NCBI GenBank assembly: GCA_028687395.1
Contig: JAQUAE010000154.1
Coordinates: 1-5,375, forward strand
Reading direction: 5' to 3'
Source of the DNA: Anaerolineales bacterium
Lineage (GTDB): Bacteria > Chloroflexota > Anaerolineae > Anaerolineales > UBA4823
Length of the DNA stretch: 5,375 nt
Part shown: positions 1 to 5,309 of the stretch, in pieces
Layout of the letters: every line of letters starts with the position of its first letter
Numbering within the stretch: position 1 is the stretch's first letter
The notes under the pieces: generated by a model
Databases searched by the model: none
Told to the model about the DNA's origin: nothing
The model's input: only the letters and a program-made list of their open reading frames with translations
Program-made: the position numbers and the translations under genes

Positions 1-681
1 CTGGGTTTGGGTGTTTTCCTGCGCCCCAAAGTCGACGTAGGTTTCGTCCCCTGCGCCTAACTCAACCGCGTACGTGGATACCGTCGTGGGGTTGTACCCA
101 TCCGGTATGGCGACGGAGATGGTGTAATCGCCTTCGGGCAGGTCTTCGAAACAAGACGGATCGAGGCTATCGGCAGTGGTGACGGATAACGAGACGCTGC
201 CAGACAGGTTGTTGATGCTGATGGCGCCCTGGGGGATGGAGGGTTCTTGTTCCTGGCGGATGGAATCGCCATTGCGGTCATTATAGAGCAAGATGCACAG
301 GATACCTGTACCCGGTTGCGGGGTGGGGGTGGGCACCACCTCGGTGGGAGTCGGGCTGGGACCTGGTGTGGGGGTCACCTGGGAAGGACCGCCCAGGCCG
401 AGCAGCAGTTCCTGCCCGACGATGATATCGTCTCCGATCAGGTTGTTCAGGCCGCGCAACTCATCGACCGAAACGCCGGAAATCAGCGAGATGCGCAGCA
501 GGGTATCGTTGGGTTGGACGATGTAAATGATGCGCCCGTCCGGTCCGGGGGTGGGCGTGGGGAACGGGGTGGCCTGGAAATGTGGCGCGGCGGCAGCCCG
601 CTCGTCCAGGCGGCTGGAAAGGGTGAGCACCAAGGCCAGGCTCAGGCAGACCAACAGCCATGTGCGCATTTTGCTGTTCAT
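1..681 (-). CDS. Secreted LysM protein with Cna-B/SdrD-B-like module (C-terminus cut by window edge)
   Basis: The frame is open from an ATG at 681 to base 1 without a stop, giving 227 residues of a longer protein. Residues 1-32 form an export signal: a short basic start (MNSKMR), a hydrophobic core at about 8-21, then an Ala-rich stretch. A Pro-Thr linker (about 38-48) leads to one LysM domain (about 52-95, YIVQPNDTL through IVGQELLL), a fold that binds peptidoglycan or other N-acetylglucosamine polymers. A second Pro/Thr linker (about 102-124) leads to a beta-sandwich-like module at 128-220. That module has an acidic Asp-Arg-Asn-Gly-Asp loop (135-139) and the LPEGDYTISV...PDGY pattern of Cna-B/SdrD-B repeats, often calcium-bound. 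A TGAGG Shine-Dalgarno lies 6 nt before the ATG; the ATG at codon 5 is less well placed. The likely role is a cell-surface or envelope-associated protein; its partner is unknown. The domain calls are by eye. Confidence 0.82.
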   Translation of the reverse strand, partial: MNSKMRTWLLVCLSLALVLTLSSRLDERAAAAPHFQATPFPTPTPGPDGRIIYIVQPNDTLLRISLISGVSVDELRGLNNLIGDDIIVGQELLLGLGGPSQVTPTPGPSPTPTEVVPTPTPQPGTGILCILLYNDRNGDSIRQEQEPSIPQGAISINNLSGSVSLSVTTADSLDPSCFEDLPEGDYTISVAIPDGYNPTTVSTYAVELGAGDETYVDFGAQENTQTQ

Positions 682-691
682 GACAGGCCTC

Positions 692-720
692 ATTATACTG
701 AATAATGTGGGCTGGGTTAA
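692..720 (-). promoter_or_regulatory. Possible promoter of the LysM gene
   Basis: On the minus strand a perfect -10 box TATAAT (697-692) follows TTAACC (720-715, four of six matches to TTGACA) at a 17-bp spacing. The predicted start point is about base 685, only 4 nt before the ATG. That would leave the GAGG Shine-Dalgarno (691-688) outside the transcript. The site may therefore give a nearly leaderless mRNA, or it may be a chance match with the gene read from upstream. The rest of the 85-bp gap to the MFS gene shows no hairpin with a T-run. Confidence 0.35.
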
Positions 721-766
721 GTGGTTTTGGCCGATTGCCGGGCTGTAAGCCAGTGGGGCGTGTCGC

Positions 767-1951
767 TCAGGCATGCGGCGCCTTGCGGCGCATGATTTGC
801 AGGGCCAATAAGGCGAGCAGGTCGAGCAGCGTTACTGCCAGGACGTTGGCCTGGATGCCATCGAGAGGAAATTTGGGCAGTTTGGCCAGCGTATAGAGCT
901 GCGTGGAAAAGAGCGCCGCCAGGGCTTTGCCCAGGGAGTGACCGGCGATATTGTAAGACAGAACGGTGGCGCGCGCGGCTGGCAATAGCTCGGTCATCAT
1001 GGGAATGCTGCTGACCAGGGTGAATTCAAAGCTGAGGTAGAAGAGAAAAAGGCCAAACAAGGACCCCGGCAGGGAGGTGCCGAGCACGGGCAGGGCCAGC
1101 GCTGCCAGGCAATTAGCCAGAATCCCCATGGCAACGGCGCGCGGTTTGCCTAAGCGGTCGACCAGCGCGGCGACCAGCGATTCCCCACTCAATTCGGAGA
1201 TGCCGATGACGGCTGAGGCAGCCCCCAAGGCAGCGATCTTCAAGCCGAAGGAATCGCTCAACCAAAGCCCGAACACCAGGTTGATTACCTCGTTGGAGGC
1301 ACTGACCAGGATGCCCACGCTGATGGCATACACTGCCGCCGATGAGCCGAGTACCGACTTAAAATATTGGACTGCTCCTGGCCGGCCATCCTCGGGGGCA
1401 GGGTCTTTGGGGATCAGGATCCATAAGGCCAGGATCGAAAGCAGACCCAGCCCAGCCAGGACGGGGAAGGGAGCCATCCAGCCGCGCCGGGCGATCAGCA
1501 GGCCAACCAGGGGCACGCCGATGATAAAACTGAGCGACCAGCTCAGCTCGATCAAAGCCAGCACCAGGCCGCGCCGTCCGTAGGGAACCCGATCCCCCAG
1601 GTAGGCAGCCAGGGAAGGGTCGAACACGCAGCGGCCCAGCATGACCAAGACCAGGGCCAAAGTGAAGGTGGCGAAGGAGGGCCAGAGGGCGACGGAGGAC
1701 ATTCCCACCACCAGAAAGGAAAGCCCTAAGAGCATGCCCGTCTTGCGGCCGCGACTATCTCCAATCAGCCCGAGAAACGGGCCAAAAGCGCCCGCAGTCG
1801 AGCGGGCGGTGAGGGCGAGAGAGATCATCGGCAGGCTTACCCCCAGGCTTTCGGTGAAGATGCCCAAGAAAGGGTACACCATGCGGTGCGCCGTGTTGAC
1901 CACAGTGCGAATGGTGGTGAAGAGGGGGATGACGGGGCGAAGGCGGTTCAA
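767..1951 (-). CDS. Major facilitator superfamily (MFS) transporter, substrate unknown
   Basis: A 394-residue, very hydrophobic protein of normal MFS size with about 12 predicted membrane helices. The loop after helix 2 carries the MFS motif A as GLIGDSRGRK (61-70), and a second-half copy is seen at 262-271 (ALVDRLGKPR). A charged stretch at about 181-197 fits the central cytoplasmic loop between the two six-helix halves. The drug:H+ antiporter-like DHA1 group is the closest general type, but nothing shows the substrate. The start is TTG at 1951: an in-frame TGA lies four codons upstream, and the next plain ATG (codon 24, in HRMVYPF) would cut into helix 1. No strong Shine-Dalgarno precedes the TTG. 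The upstream CcmC-like gene ends 19 bp before it, so translational coupling in one operon is likely and may compensate for the weak start. Confidence 0.88.
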   Translation of the reverse strand: MNRLRPVIPLFTTIRTVVNTAHRMVYPFLGIFTESLGVSLPMISLALTARSTAGAFGPFLGLIGDSRGRKTGMLLGLSFLVVGMSSVALWPSFATFTLALVLVMLGRCVFDPSLAAYLGDRVPYGRRGLVLALIELSWSLSFIIGVPLVGLLIARRGWMAPFPVLAGLGLLSILALWILIPKDPAPEDGRPGAVQYFKSVLGSSAAVYAISVGILVSASNEVINLVFGLWLSDSFGLKIAALGAASAVIGISELSGESLVAALVDRLGKPRAVAMGILANCLAALALPVLGTSLPGSLFGLFLFYLSFEFTLVSSIPMMTELLPAARATVLSYNIAGHSLGKALAALFSTQLYTLAKLPKFPLDGIQANVLAVTLLDLLALLALQIMRRKAPHA

Positions 1952-1970
1952 TGGCTTTGTTCAGGCTGGT

Positions 1971-2585
1971 TTACGTGCTGGGGATGGCGGAGGCGCGTTC
2001 CAGGCGCCTCCACAGGCGGGCGACCAAAGCGGCGGCCAGCATGGTCAAGAGCAACAAGGCGGCAAAATGAGCCTGGATGCGCCACGAATCGGCCTCCAGG
2101 ATGGGTGAAGGTGGGTGCATGACGTTGCGCGTGGCCTGCAGCACGAGGTACAGGGCCAGGATGAACCCCAGGTTGGCGGCCGAAGCCCAGGATGGCCTCT
2201 CCAGCAGGGTTACCCCAATTTGTAAGAGCAGCCCTGTCACGGCGAAGATGGCCGCCACCCGGAAGCGGGGCTCGGCTAGGAAGAGGCCGTTCCAATTGGT
2301 CTCCATGGCCCACATGGCGATGGGGATGTAGGTGATCCAGAAGGACAAGCCGGTCCTTCCCAGAGCGCGCGACCACAGGTTCAGCCCTTCGCCGCGGGTG
2401 ACCAAACCAGCCAGCCCAGCCAGGCCAGCCGCCAGGAAAACGGCCAGCGAAGTCCATACCCAGGCGCCGTGCAGGTAGACCACGCGTACATTAGCCCCCA
2501 AGGATTTTTCTGCCGGCCCCAGCGCAGACAGCCCGGCGATAGCAGCCAGCACCAGCAAAAACCACAACCAGGTCAGGGATTTCAT
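1971..2585 (-). CDS. CcmC-like six-helix membrane protein with degenerate WWD region
   Basis: A 204-residue protein with about six hydrophobic helices (roughly 5-22, 39-62, 80-95, 110-128, 135-152, 174-190). It resembles CcmC, the inner-membrane protein that hands haem to CcmE in cytochrome c maturation. By memory-based comparison, residues 23-42 (GPAEKSLG...VRVVYLHGAWVW) align with the E. coli CcmC stretch around its first haem-ligand histidine (APAD...RIIYLH). His39 and His157 fall where CcmC has its two axial histidines, before helix 2 and between helices 5 and 6. Between helices 3 and 4, where CcmC has the Trp-rich WWD haem-binding loop ending WDARLT, this protein has LFLAEPRFR with few tryptophans (W92, W98). 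It is also shorter than E. coli CcmC (about 245). Start ATG has TGAGG 7 nt upstream. It lies 69 bp after hutU and 19 bp before the MFS gene. Membrane location is firm; CcmC kinship is moderate; function unknown. Confidence 0.6.
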   Translation of the reverse strand: MKSLTWLWFLLVLAAIAGLSALGPAEKSLGANVRVVYLHGAWVWTSLAVFLAAGLAGLAGLVTRGEGLNLWSRALGRTGLSFWITYIPIAMWAMETNWNGLFLAEPRFRVAAIFAVTGLLLQIGVTLLERPSWASAANLGFILALYLVLQATRNVMHPPSPILEADSWRIQAHFAALLLLTMLAAALVARLWRRLERASAIPST

Positions 2586-2654
2586 TCATGGGCCTCAGGT
2601 GACCCCAATAAGCAGGGACAGCGAGCTGCGGATTGAGAATGCCGCCCGCTGATT

Positions 2655-4307
2655 TTACTTCAGCATGGGAATTTTCACGCCGTGCCTTTTGGCGGCGGCG
2701 ATGGCTGCTTCGTAGCCGGCGTCGGCGTGGCGCACGATGCCCATCCCGGGGTCGGTGGTCAGCACCCGTTCCAGGCGGGCGGCGGCCGCTGAGGTGCCAT
2801 CGGCGACGATGACCTGCCCGGCGTGCTGGCTGTAGCCGATGCCCACTCCCCCGCCATGATGGAAGGAAACCCAGGTGGCCCCGCCCACGGCGTTGATCAG
2901 GGCGTTCAGGATGGCCCAGTCGCTGATAGCGTCACTGCCATCCTGCATGCCCTCGGTCTCCCGGTTGGGGGAGGCGACTGACCCGGAATCGAGGTGGTCG
3001 CGCCCGATGACGATGGGTGCTTTAAGAACACCCTGGGCGACCATCTCGTTGAATTTCAGGCCGGCCCTGGCGCGTTCGCCGTACCCCAGCCAGCAGATGC
3101 GAGAGGGCAGCCCCTGGAAAGGCACTTTCTGGCGCGCCATGATCAACCAGCGACGCAGGTGGCCGTCCTCCGGAAAGAGCTCCATCACCGCTTCGTCGGT
3201 GCGATAGATATCCTCCGCTTCACCGGAGAGCGCCACCCAGCGGAAGGGCCCCTTGCCTTCACAAAACAGGGGGCGGATGTAGGCCGGGACGAACCCCGGG
3301 TATGCGAAAGCCTCCCGCACGCCGAAATCGTAGGCGCGCTGGCGCAGGTTGTTACCGTAGTCGAATACTTCTGCGCCACGGCGCTGGAATTCGAGCATCG
3401 CTTCGACGTGATGAGCCATGGACTGCATCGAACGGCGCTGGTAGCCCTCGGGGTCTTGGGTGCGCAGGGAATCGGCTTCGGCGACGCTCAGCTTTTCGGG
3501 GATATACATCATTACGTCGTGGGCGGGTGTCTGGTCGGTGACCACGTCGGGGAGCACGCCGCGCACGGCCAGTTCGGGGAAGATTTCAGCCGCGTTTCCA
3601 ATCAACCCGATCGACTTAGCTTCCTGGTTTTGCACCGCTTCCTCGACCAGGGTCATGGCTTCTTCCAGGGTGTCGACGACGGTGTCGACGTAACCGATGT
3701 CGCGTCGGCGCCGCGCGCGCTCGGGGTCAGCCTCGACGATCAACCCCACGCCTTCGTTCATGGTGATGGCCAGGGGTTGCGCCCCGCCCATGCCGCCCAA
3801 ACCGGCGGTGAGCACCCATTTGCCCTTGAGCGAGGGCCAGCCGCGCTGGCGCGCCAGCGCGCCGAGGGTCTCGTACGTCCCCTGGAGGATTCCCTGCGTG
3901 CCGATGTAAATCCAGGAGCCGGCGGTCATCTGGCCGTACATGATCAGGCCTTTGGCGGCCAGCTCATCGAAGTGCTCCTGGGTTGCCCAGTGCGGCACCA
4001 GGTTGGAGTTGGCGATCAACACCCGCGGCGCGTCGCGGTGGGTTTTGAATACCGCCACCGGCTTGCCGGATTGCACCAGCAGGGTTTCGTCATCCTCCAG
4101 TTGACGCAATGACTCGAGGATGGCGTCGAAGCATTCCCAATTGCGCGCCGCCTGCCCGCGCCCGCCGTAGACCACCAAATCCTGGGGGCGTTCCGCGACC
4201 TCAGGGTCGAGGTTGTTCTGAATCATGCGATAGGCTGCTTCGCTCAGCCATGATTTGCAGGTGAGTTGCGCGCCGCGCGGGGCGCGCACCGTGCGCTGGT
4301 CCGGCAT
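2655..4307 (-). CDS. hutU: Urocanate hydratase (urocanase)
   Basis: Urocanase (EC 4.2.1.49) converts urocanate to imidazolonepropionate, the second step of histidine degradation, in the cytoplasm with tightly bound NAD+ acting as an electrophile. The 550 residues match the family's usual length of about 555. Recognisable blocks are YGGRGQAARNWECF (47-60), the glycine-rich NAD-binding segment TAGLGGMGGAQPLA (167-180), MYGQMTAGSWIYIG (123-136), and the urocanase signature FQGLPSRICWLGYG (397-410). Cys405 in the signature corresponds to the active-site cysteine (Cys410 in Pseudomonas putida). The C-terminal region SFHHGGGVGIGYSQHAG (481-497) is also typical. The ATG start has an excellent AGGAGG 6 nt upstream. 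It is the first gene of a likely three-gene transcript with the CcmC-like and MFS genes. No other hut gene is visible. No frameshift or missing key residue was seen. Confidence 0.98.
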   Translation of the reverse strand: MPDQRTVRAPRGAQLTCKSWLSEAAYRMIQNNLDPEVAERPQDLVVYGGRGQAARNWECFDAILESLRQLEDDETLLVQSGKPVAVFKTHRDAPRVLIANSNLVPHWATQEHFDELAAKGLIMYGQMTAGSWIYIGTQGILQGTYETLGALARQRGWPSLKGKWVLTAGLGGMGGAQPLAITMNEGVGLIVEADPERARRRRDIGYVDTVVDTLEEAMTLVEEAVQNQEAKSIGLIGNAAEIFPELAVRGVLPDVVTDQTPAHDVMMYIPEKLSVAEADSLRTQDPEGYQRRSMQSMAHHVEAMLEFQRRGAEVFDYGNNLRQRAYDFGVREAFAYPGFVPAYIRPLFCEGKGPFRWVALSGEAEDIYRTDEAVMELFPEDGHLRRWLIMARQKVPFQGLPSRICWLGYGERARAGLKFNEMVAQGVLKAPIVIGRDHLDSGSVASPNRETEGMQDGSDAISDWAILNALINAVGGATWVSFHHGGGVGIGYSQHAGQVIVADGTSAAAARLERVLTTDPGMGIVRHADAGYEAAIAAAKRHGVKIPMLK

Positions 4308-4389
4308 ATTGCACCTCCTGATATGGGCTATTCCGCTCGCCTGGCGTCTCTGCGGATGTGCCGGAAGCGAGAAATAGAAATCCCTTCTT

Positions 4390-4405
4390 TGGCGATTATA
4401 CGCCA
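4390..4405. promoter_or_regulatory. Inverted repeat flanking the hutU -10 box (candidate operator)
   Basis: TGGCG and CGCCA form perfect 5-bp arms exactly on either side of the six bases of the hutU -10 box (arms 4390-4394 and 4401-4405). A dimeric repressor bound here would cover the -10 element. It does not match the HutC operator pattern I know (TGTATA-type), so the binding protein is unknown. Short arms in GC-rich DNA can occur by chance. Confidence 0.35.
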
Positions 4406-4423
4406 GGAAGGGGAGAGGGGCAA
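4395..4423 (-). promoter_or_regulatory. Likely sigma70-type promoter of hutU
   Basis: On the minus strand TTGCCC (4423-4418, four of six) and a perfect TATAAT (4400-4395) are separated by 17 bp. An AT-rich UP-like stretch (TTAAATA) lies just upstream of the -35 box. The predicted start is near 4388, giving an 80-nt leader before the hutU ATG. Part of that leader can pair as TTCCG/CGGAA, but no known riboswitch is recognised. This is the best promoter candidate in the 286-bp gap between the Rrf2 gene and hutU. Confidence 0.65.
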
Positions 4424-4538
4424 ATATTTAACTCAGAAACGCTTAGTGACAATATCCTCAACCGGAAGGAGATGGCAGAGGGGAATGCGGTGCGTGGGTT
4501 CAGTCGAAGTCAAGCGCAAGCTTAACGGGCTACACTGG

Positions 4539-4590
4539 CTGTCAATCGTGTTGCAATGTGACAGGCCCAGACGCACCGGGGGAAGGGTGC
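4539..4590. other. Two short inverted repeats after the Rrf2 gene
   Basis: Just beyond the Rrf2 stop codon are GCACC/GGTGC (4573-4577 with 4586-4590, 8-nt loop) and CTGTCA/TGACAG (4539-4544 with 4559-4564, 14-nt spacer). They could fold in the 3' end of the Rrf2 mRNA, but neither is followed by a T-run on either strand, so I do not call an intrinsic terminator. The remaining bases, about 4424-4538, hold nothing else I can name beyond the UP-like stretch. Confidence 0.25.
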
Positions 4591-4593
4591 TGC

Positions 4594-5013
4594 TTAATTC
4601 TGGCGTTTATGGCCGTTGGTGACCTCGCTGAAGGTGGTCCTTTTCAAGCGATCGACGAGCTCAATCTGGGCGTCGCACCAGATTGGGCGGATCGGGCAAT
4701 CCTCGCTGAAGGTGCACGAGCTACCGCCATCGGCAACGCAATCGTTGAGCATGATCGGCCCGTCGATGGCTTCCACAACTTCCAGCAGGGAGATCTCTTC
4801 GGGAGAGCGAGCCAGCGCTACCCCGCCGCGCGCCCCGCGCGATGTCTGCAGCAATCCCGCCACGGATAACTGCGAAACGATCTTGGCCAGGAAGGAGGGG
4901 GGAATCTTCTGTTCTTTGGCGATTTGGCTGGTCGCCGCGCGGCGCTCGAGCCCCAATCTCGCCAGGTAGGCGACGGCGCGCACCGCGTAATCGGCTTGAC
5001 GTGTAATTTGCAT
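4594..5013 (-). CDS. Rrf2-family transcriptional regulator with Fe-S type cysteines
   Basis: A 139-residue protein, normal length for Rrf2 regulators (IscR, NsrR, CymR, RirA and relatives). It opens with the typical MQITRQADYAVRAVAYLA. A winged helix-turn-helix covers about 1-70, with a recognition region near IPPSFLAKIVSQL (37-49) and a wing at SRGARGGVALAR (58-69). The dimerisation helix follows (about 74-84). Cys92, Cys100 and Cys106 (C-x7-C-x5-C) sit where IscR/NsrR-type members bind a [2Fe-2S] or [4Fe-4S] cluster, and a further Cys113 is nearby. This suggests sensing of iron-sulfur status, nitric oxide or redox stress; the signal cannot be told from sequence. Start ATG has GGGAG 9 nt upstream. 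It has its own promoter with a palindrome over the start point, consistent with autoregulation. Whether it also controls hutU or the divergent ugd is unknown. Confidence 0.92.
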   Translation of the reverse strand: MQITRQADYAVRAVAYLARLGLERRAATSQIAKEQKIPPSFLAKIVSQLSVAGLLQTSRGARGGVALARSPEEISLLEVVEAIDGPIMLNDCVADGGSSCTFSEDCPIRPIWCDAQIELVDRLKRTTFSEVTNGHKRQN

Positions 5014-5040
5014 GTCTTCTTGCTCCCTATCCGGTTTTAT

Positions 5041-5055
5041 GGATAAAGATTATCC
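5041..5055. promoter_or_regulatory. Candidate Rrf2 autoregulatory operator
   Basis: A perfect inverted repeat GGATAA-AGA-TTATCC. Relative to the predicted start point of the Rrf2 gene (about 5054) it spans +1 to +14, a classic repressor position. Rrf2 dimers usually bind short AT-rich dyads of this general kind, and such genes are often self-regulated. A related ATCCTTAT word overlaps its right arm (5052-5059) and recurs at 5102-5109. Assignment to this Rrf2 protein is inference from position. Confidence 0.5.
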
Positions 5056-5060
5056 TTATT

Positions 5061-5089
5061 ATTTTAGACCATTCTTGGCGAATTCACAA
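5061..5089 (-). promoter_or_regulatory. Likely sigma70-type promoter of the Rrf2 gene
   Basis: On the minus strand TTGTGA (5089-5084, four of six) and TAAAAT (5066-5061, five of six) are 17 bp apart. The predicted start near 5054 gives a leader of about 40 nt that contains the GGGAG ribosome site. The region is clearly AT-rich compared with the surrounding GC-rich genes. Confidence 0.65.
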
Positions 5090-5098
5090 GTGACAGAG

Positions 5099-5124
5099 GT
5101 CATCCTTATATGATGATTGTCATC
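5099..5124. promoter_or_regulatory. Cluster of TCATC/GATGA half-sites in the divergent spacer
   Basis: TCATC (5100-5104), GATGA (5112-5116) and TCATC (5120-5124) form two overlapping perfect inverted repeats, with 7- and 3-bp spacers. The two direct copies, each as GTCATC, are exactly 20 bp apart, about two helical turns. The cluster lies upstream of both divergent promoters, about -46 to -70 from the Rrf2 start and roughly -66 to -91 from the proposed ugd start. It could bind an activator or repressor serving either gene. The protein is unknown. Confidence 0.35.
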
Positions 5125-5174
5125 TATTTGGTAAGTCTTGTCTTGATTATGCAATTATTTATACCGCCAAGTTA

Positions 5175-5183
5175 TGGTAATAT
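5175..5183 (+). promoter_or_regulatory. Possible extended -10 promoter of ugd
   Basis: TGG-TAATAT matches the extended -10 form TGn-TATAAT (TG at 5175-5176, hexamer 5178-5183). The -35 region at the right distance (TTATTT, 5155-5160) is poor, as is usual with extended -10 promoters. The start would be about 5190, leaving a leader of about 120 nt. An alternative is TTGTCT (5138-5143) with TATACC (5160-5165) at 16 bp, starting near 5172. Confidence 0.4.
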
Positions 5184-5186
5184 AAC

Positions 5187-5291
5187 CGGCGCGAGGGGAA
5201 CTTCCCTGGTAATCCCTCGACATTGGCTTGCTTCCATGGGCTATCTGGCCTGAAAGGGGCGGGCTGCGCTTCGCCCTGTGCAATCGCGCCG
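5187..5291 (+). promoter_or_regulatory. Possible structured 5' leader of ugd
   Basis: An 8-bp perfect pairing (CGGCGCGA at 5187-5194 with TCGCGCCG at 5284-5291) would close a domain of about 105 nt ending 18 nt before the ugd ATG. Inside it, GGGCG/CGCCC (5257-5261 with 5272-5276) can form a hairpin. Another 6-bp stem, CGAGGG/CCCTCG (5192-5197 with 5214-5219), competes with the closing helix for three bases, so two alternative folds exist. I recognise no known riboswitch class. GC-rich DNA gives such pairings easily. Confidence 0.3.
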
Positions 5292-5309
5292 CTCTGGAGA
5301 GTGCATGAG

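Noticed and set aside
331..375. G-rich repetitive tract as a possible tandem repeat or quadruplex
   Set aside because: It is explained by Pro-Thr linker codons of the LysM protein read on the opposite strand; no regular unit is repeated.
247..748. Several frames on both strands within the LysM gene
   Set aside because: They are shadows of the LysM coding frame. Their Gly/Val-rich stretches arise from the reverse complement of Pro-Thr codons.
1077..2108. Two plus-strand frames opposite the MFS and CcmC-like genes
   Set aside because: Low-complexity, Arg/Pro/Ser-rich translations without domains, antisense to clear membrane proteins.
1948..2457. A 169-codon minus-strand frame overlapping the CcmC-like gene
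   Set aside because: The other frame (2585-1971) has a good ribosome site, an ATG, and a coherent six-helix protein. This one is His/Pro/Arg-rich shadow sequence.
2586..2654. Possible terminator between hutU and the CcmC-like gene
   Set aside because: No hairpin followed by a T-run is visible on the minus strand, so the 69-bp gap is treated as internal to an operon.
2994..4112. A 372-codon plus-strand open frame
   Set aside because: It lies entirely opposite hutU, whose urocanase motifs are unmistakable. Long antisense frames are expected in GC-rich genes, and the translation shows no recognisable domain.
4266..4622. A 118-codon plus-strand frame across the hutU promoter region
   Set aside because: It runs through the hutU 5' end, the promoter and the Rrf2 3' end, and has no domain or convincing ribosome site.
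5195..5207. GGGAA-C-TTCCC inverted repeat as a hairpin
   Set aside because: A one-base loop cannot fold as RNA. It could only be a DNA dyad, and nothing else supports that.
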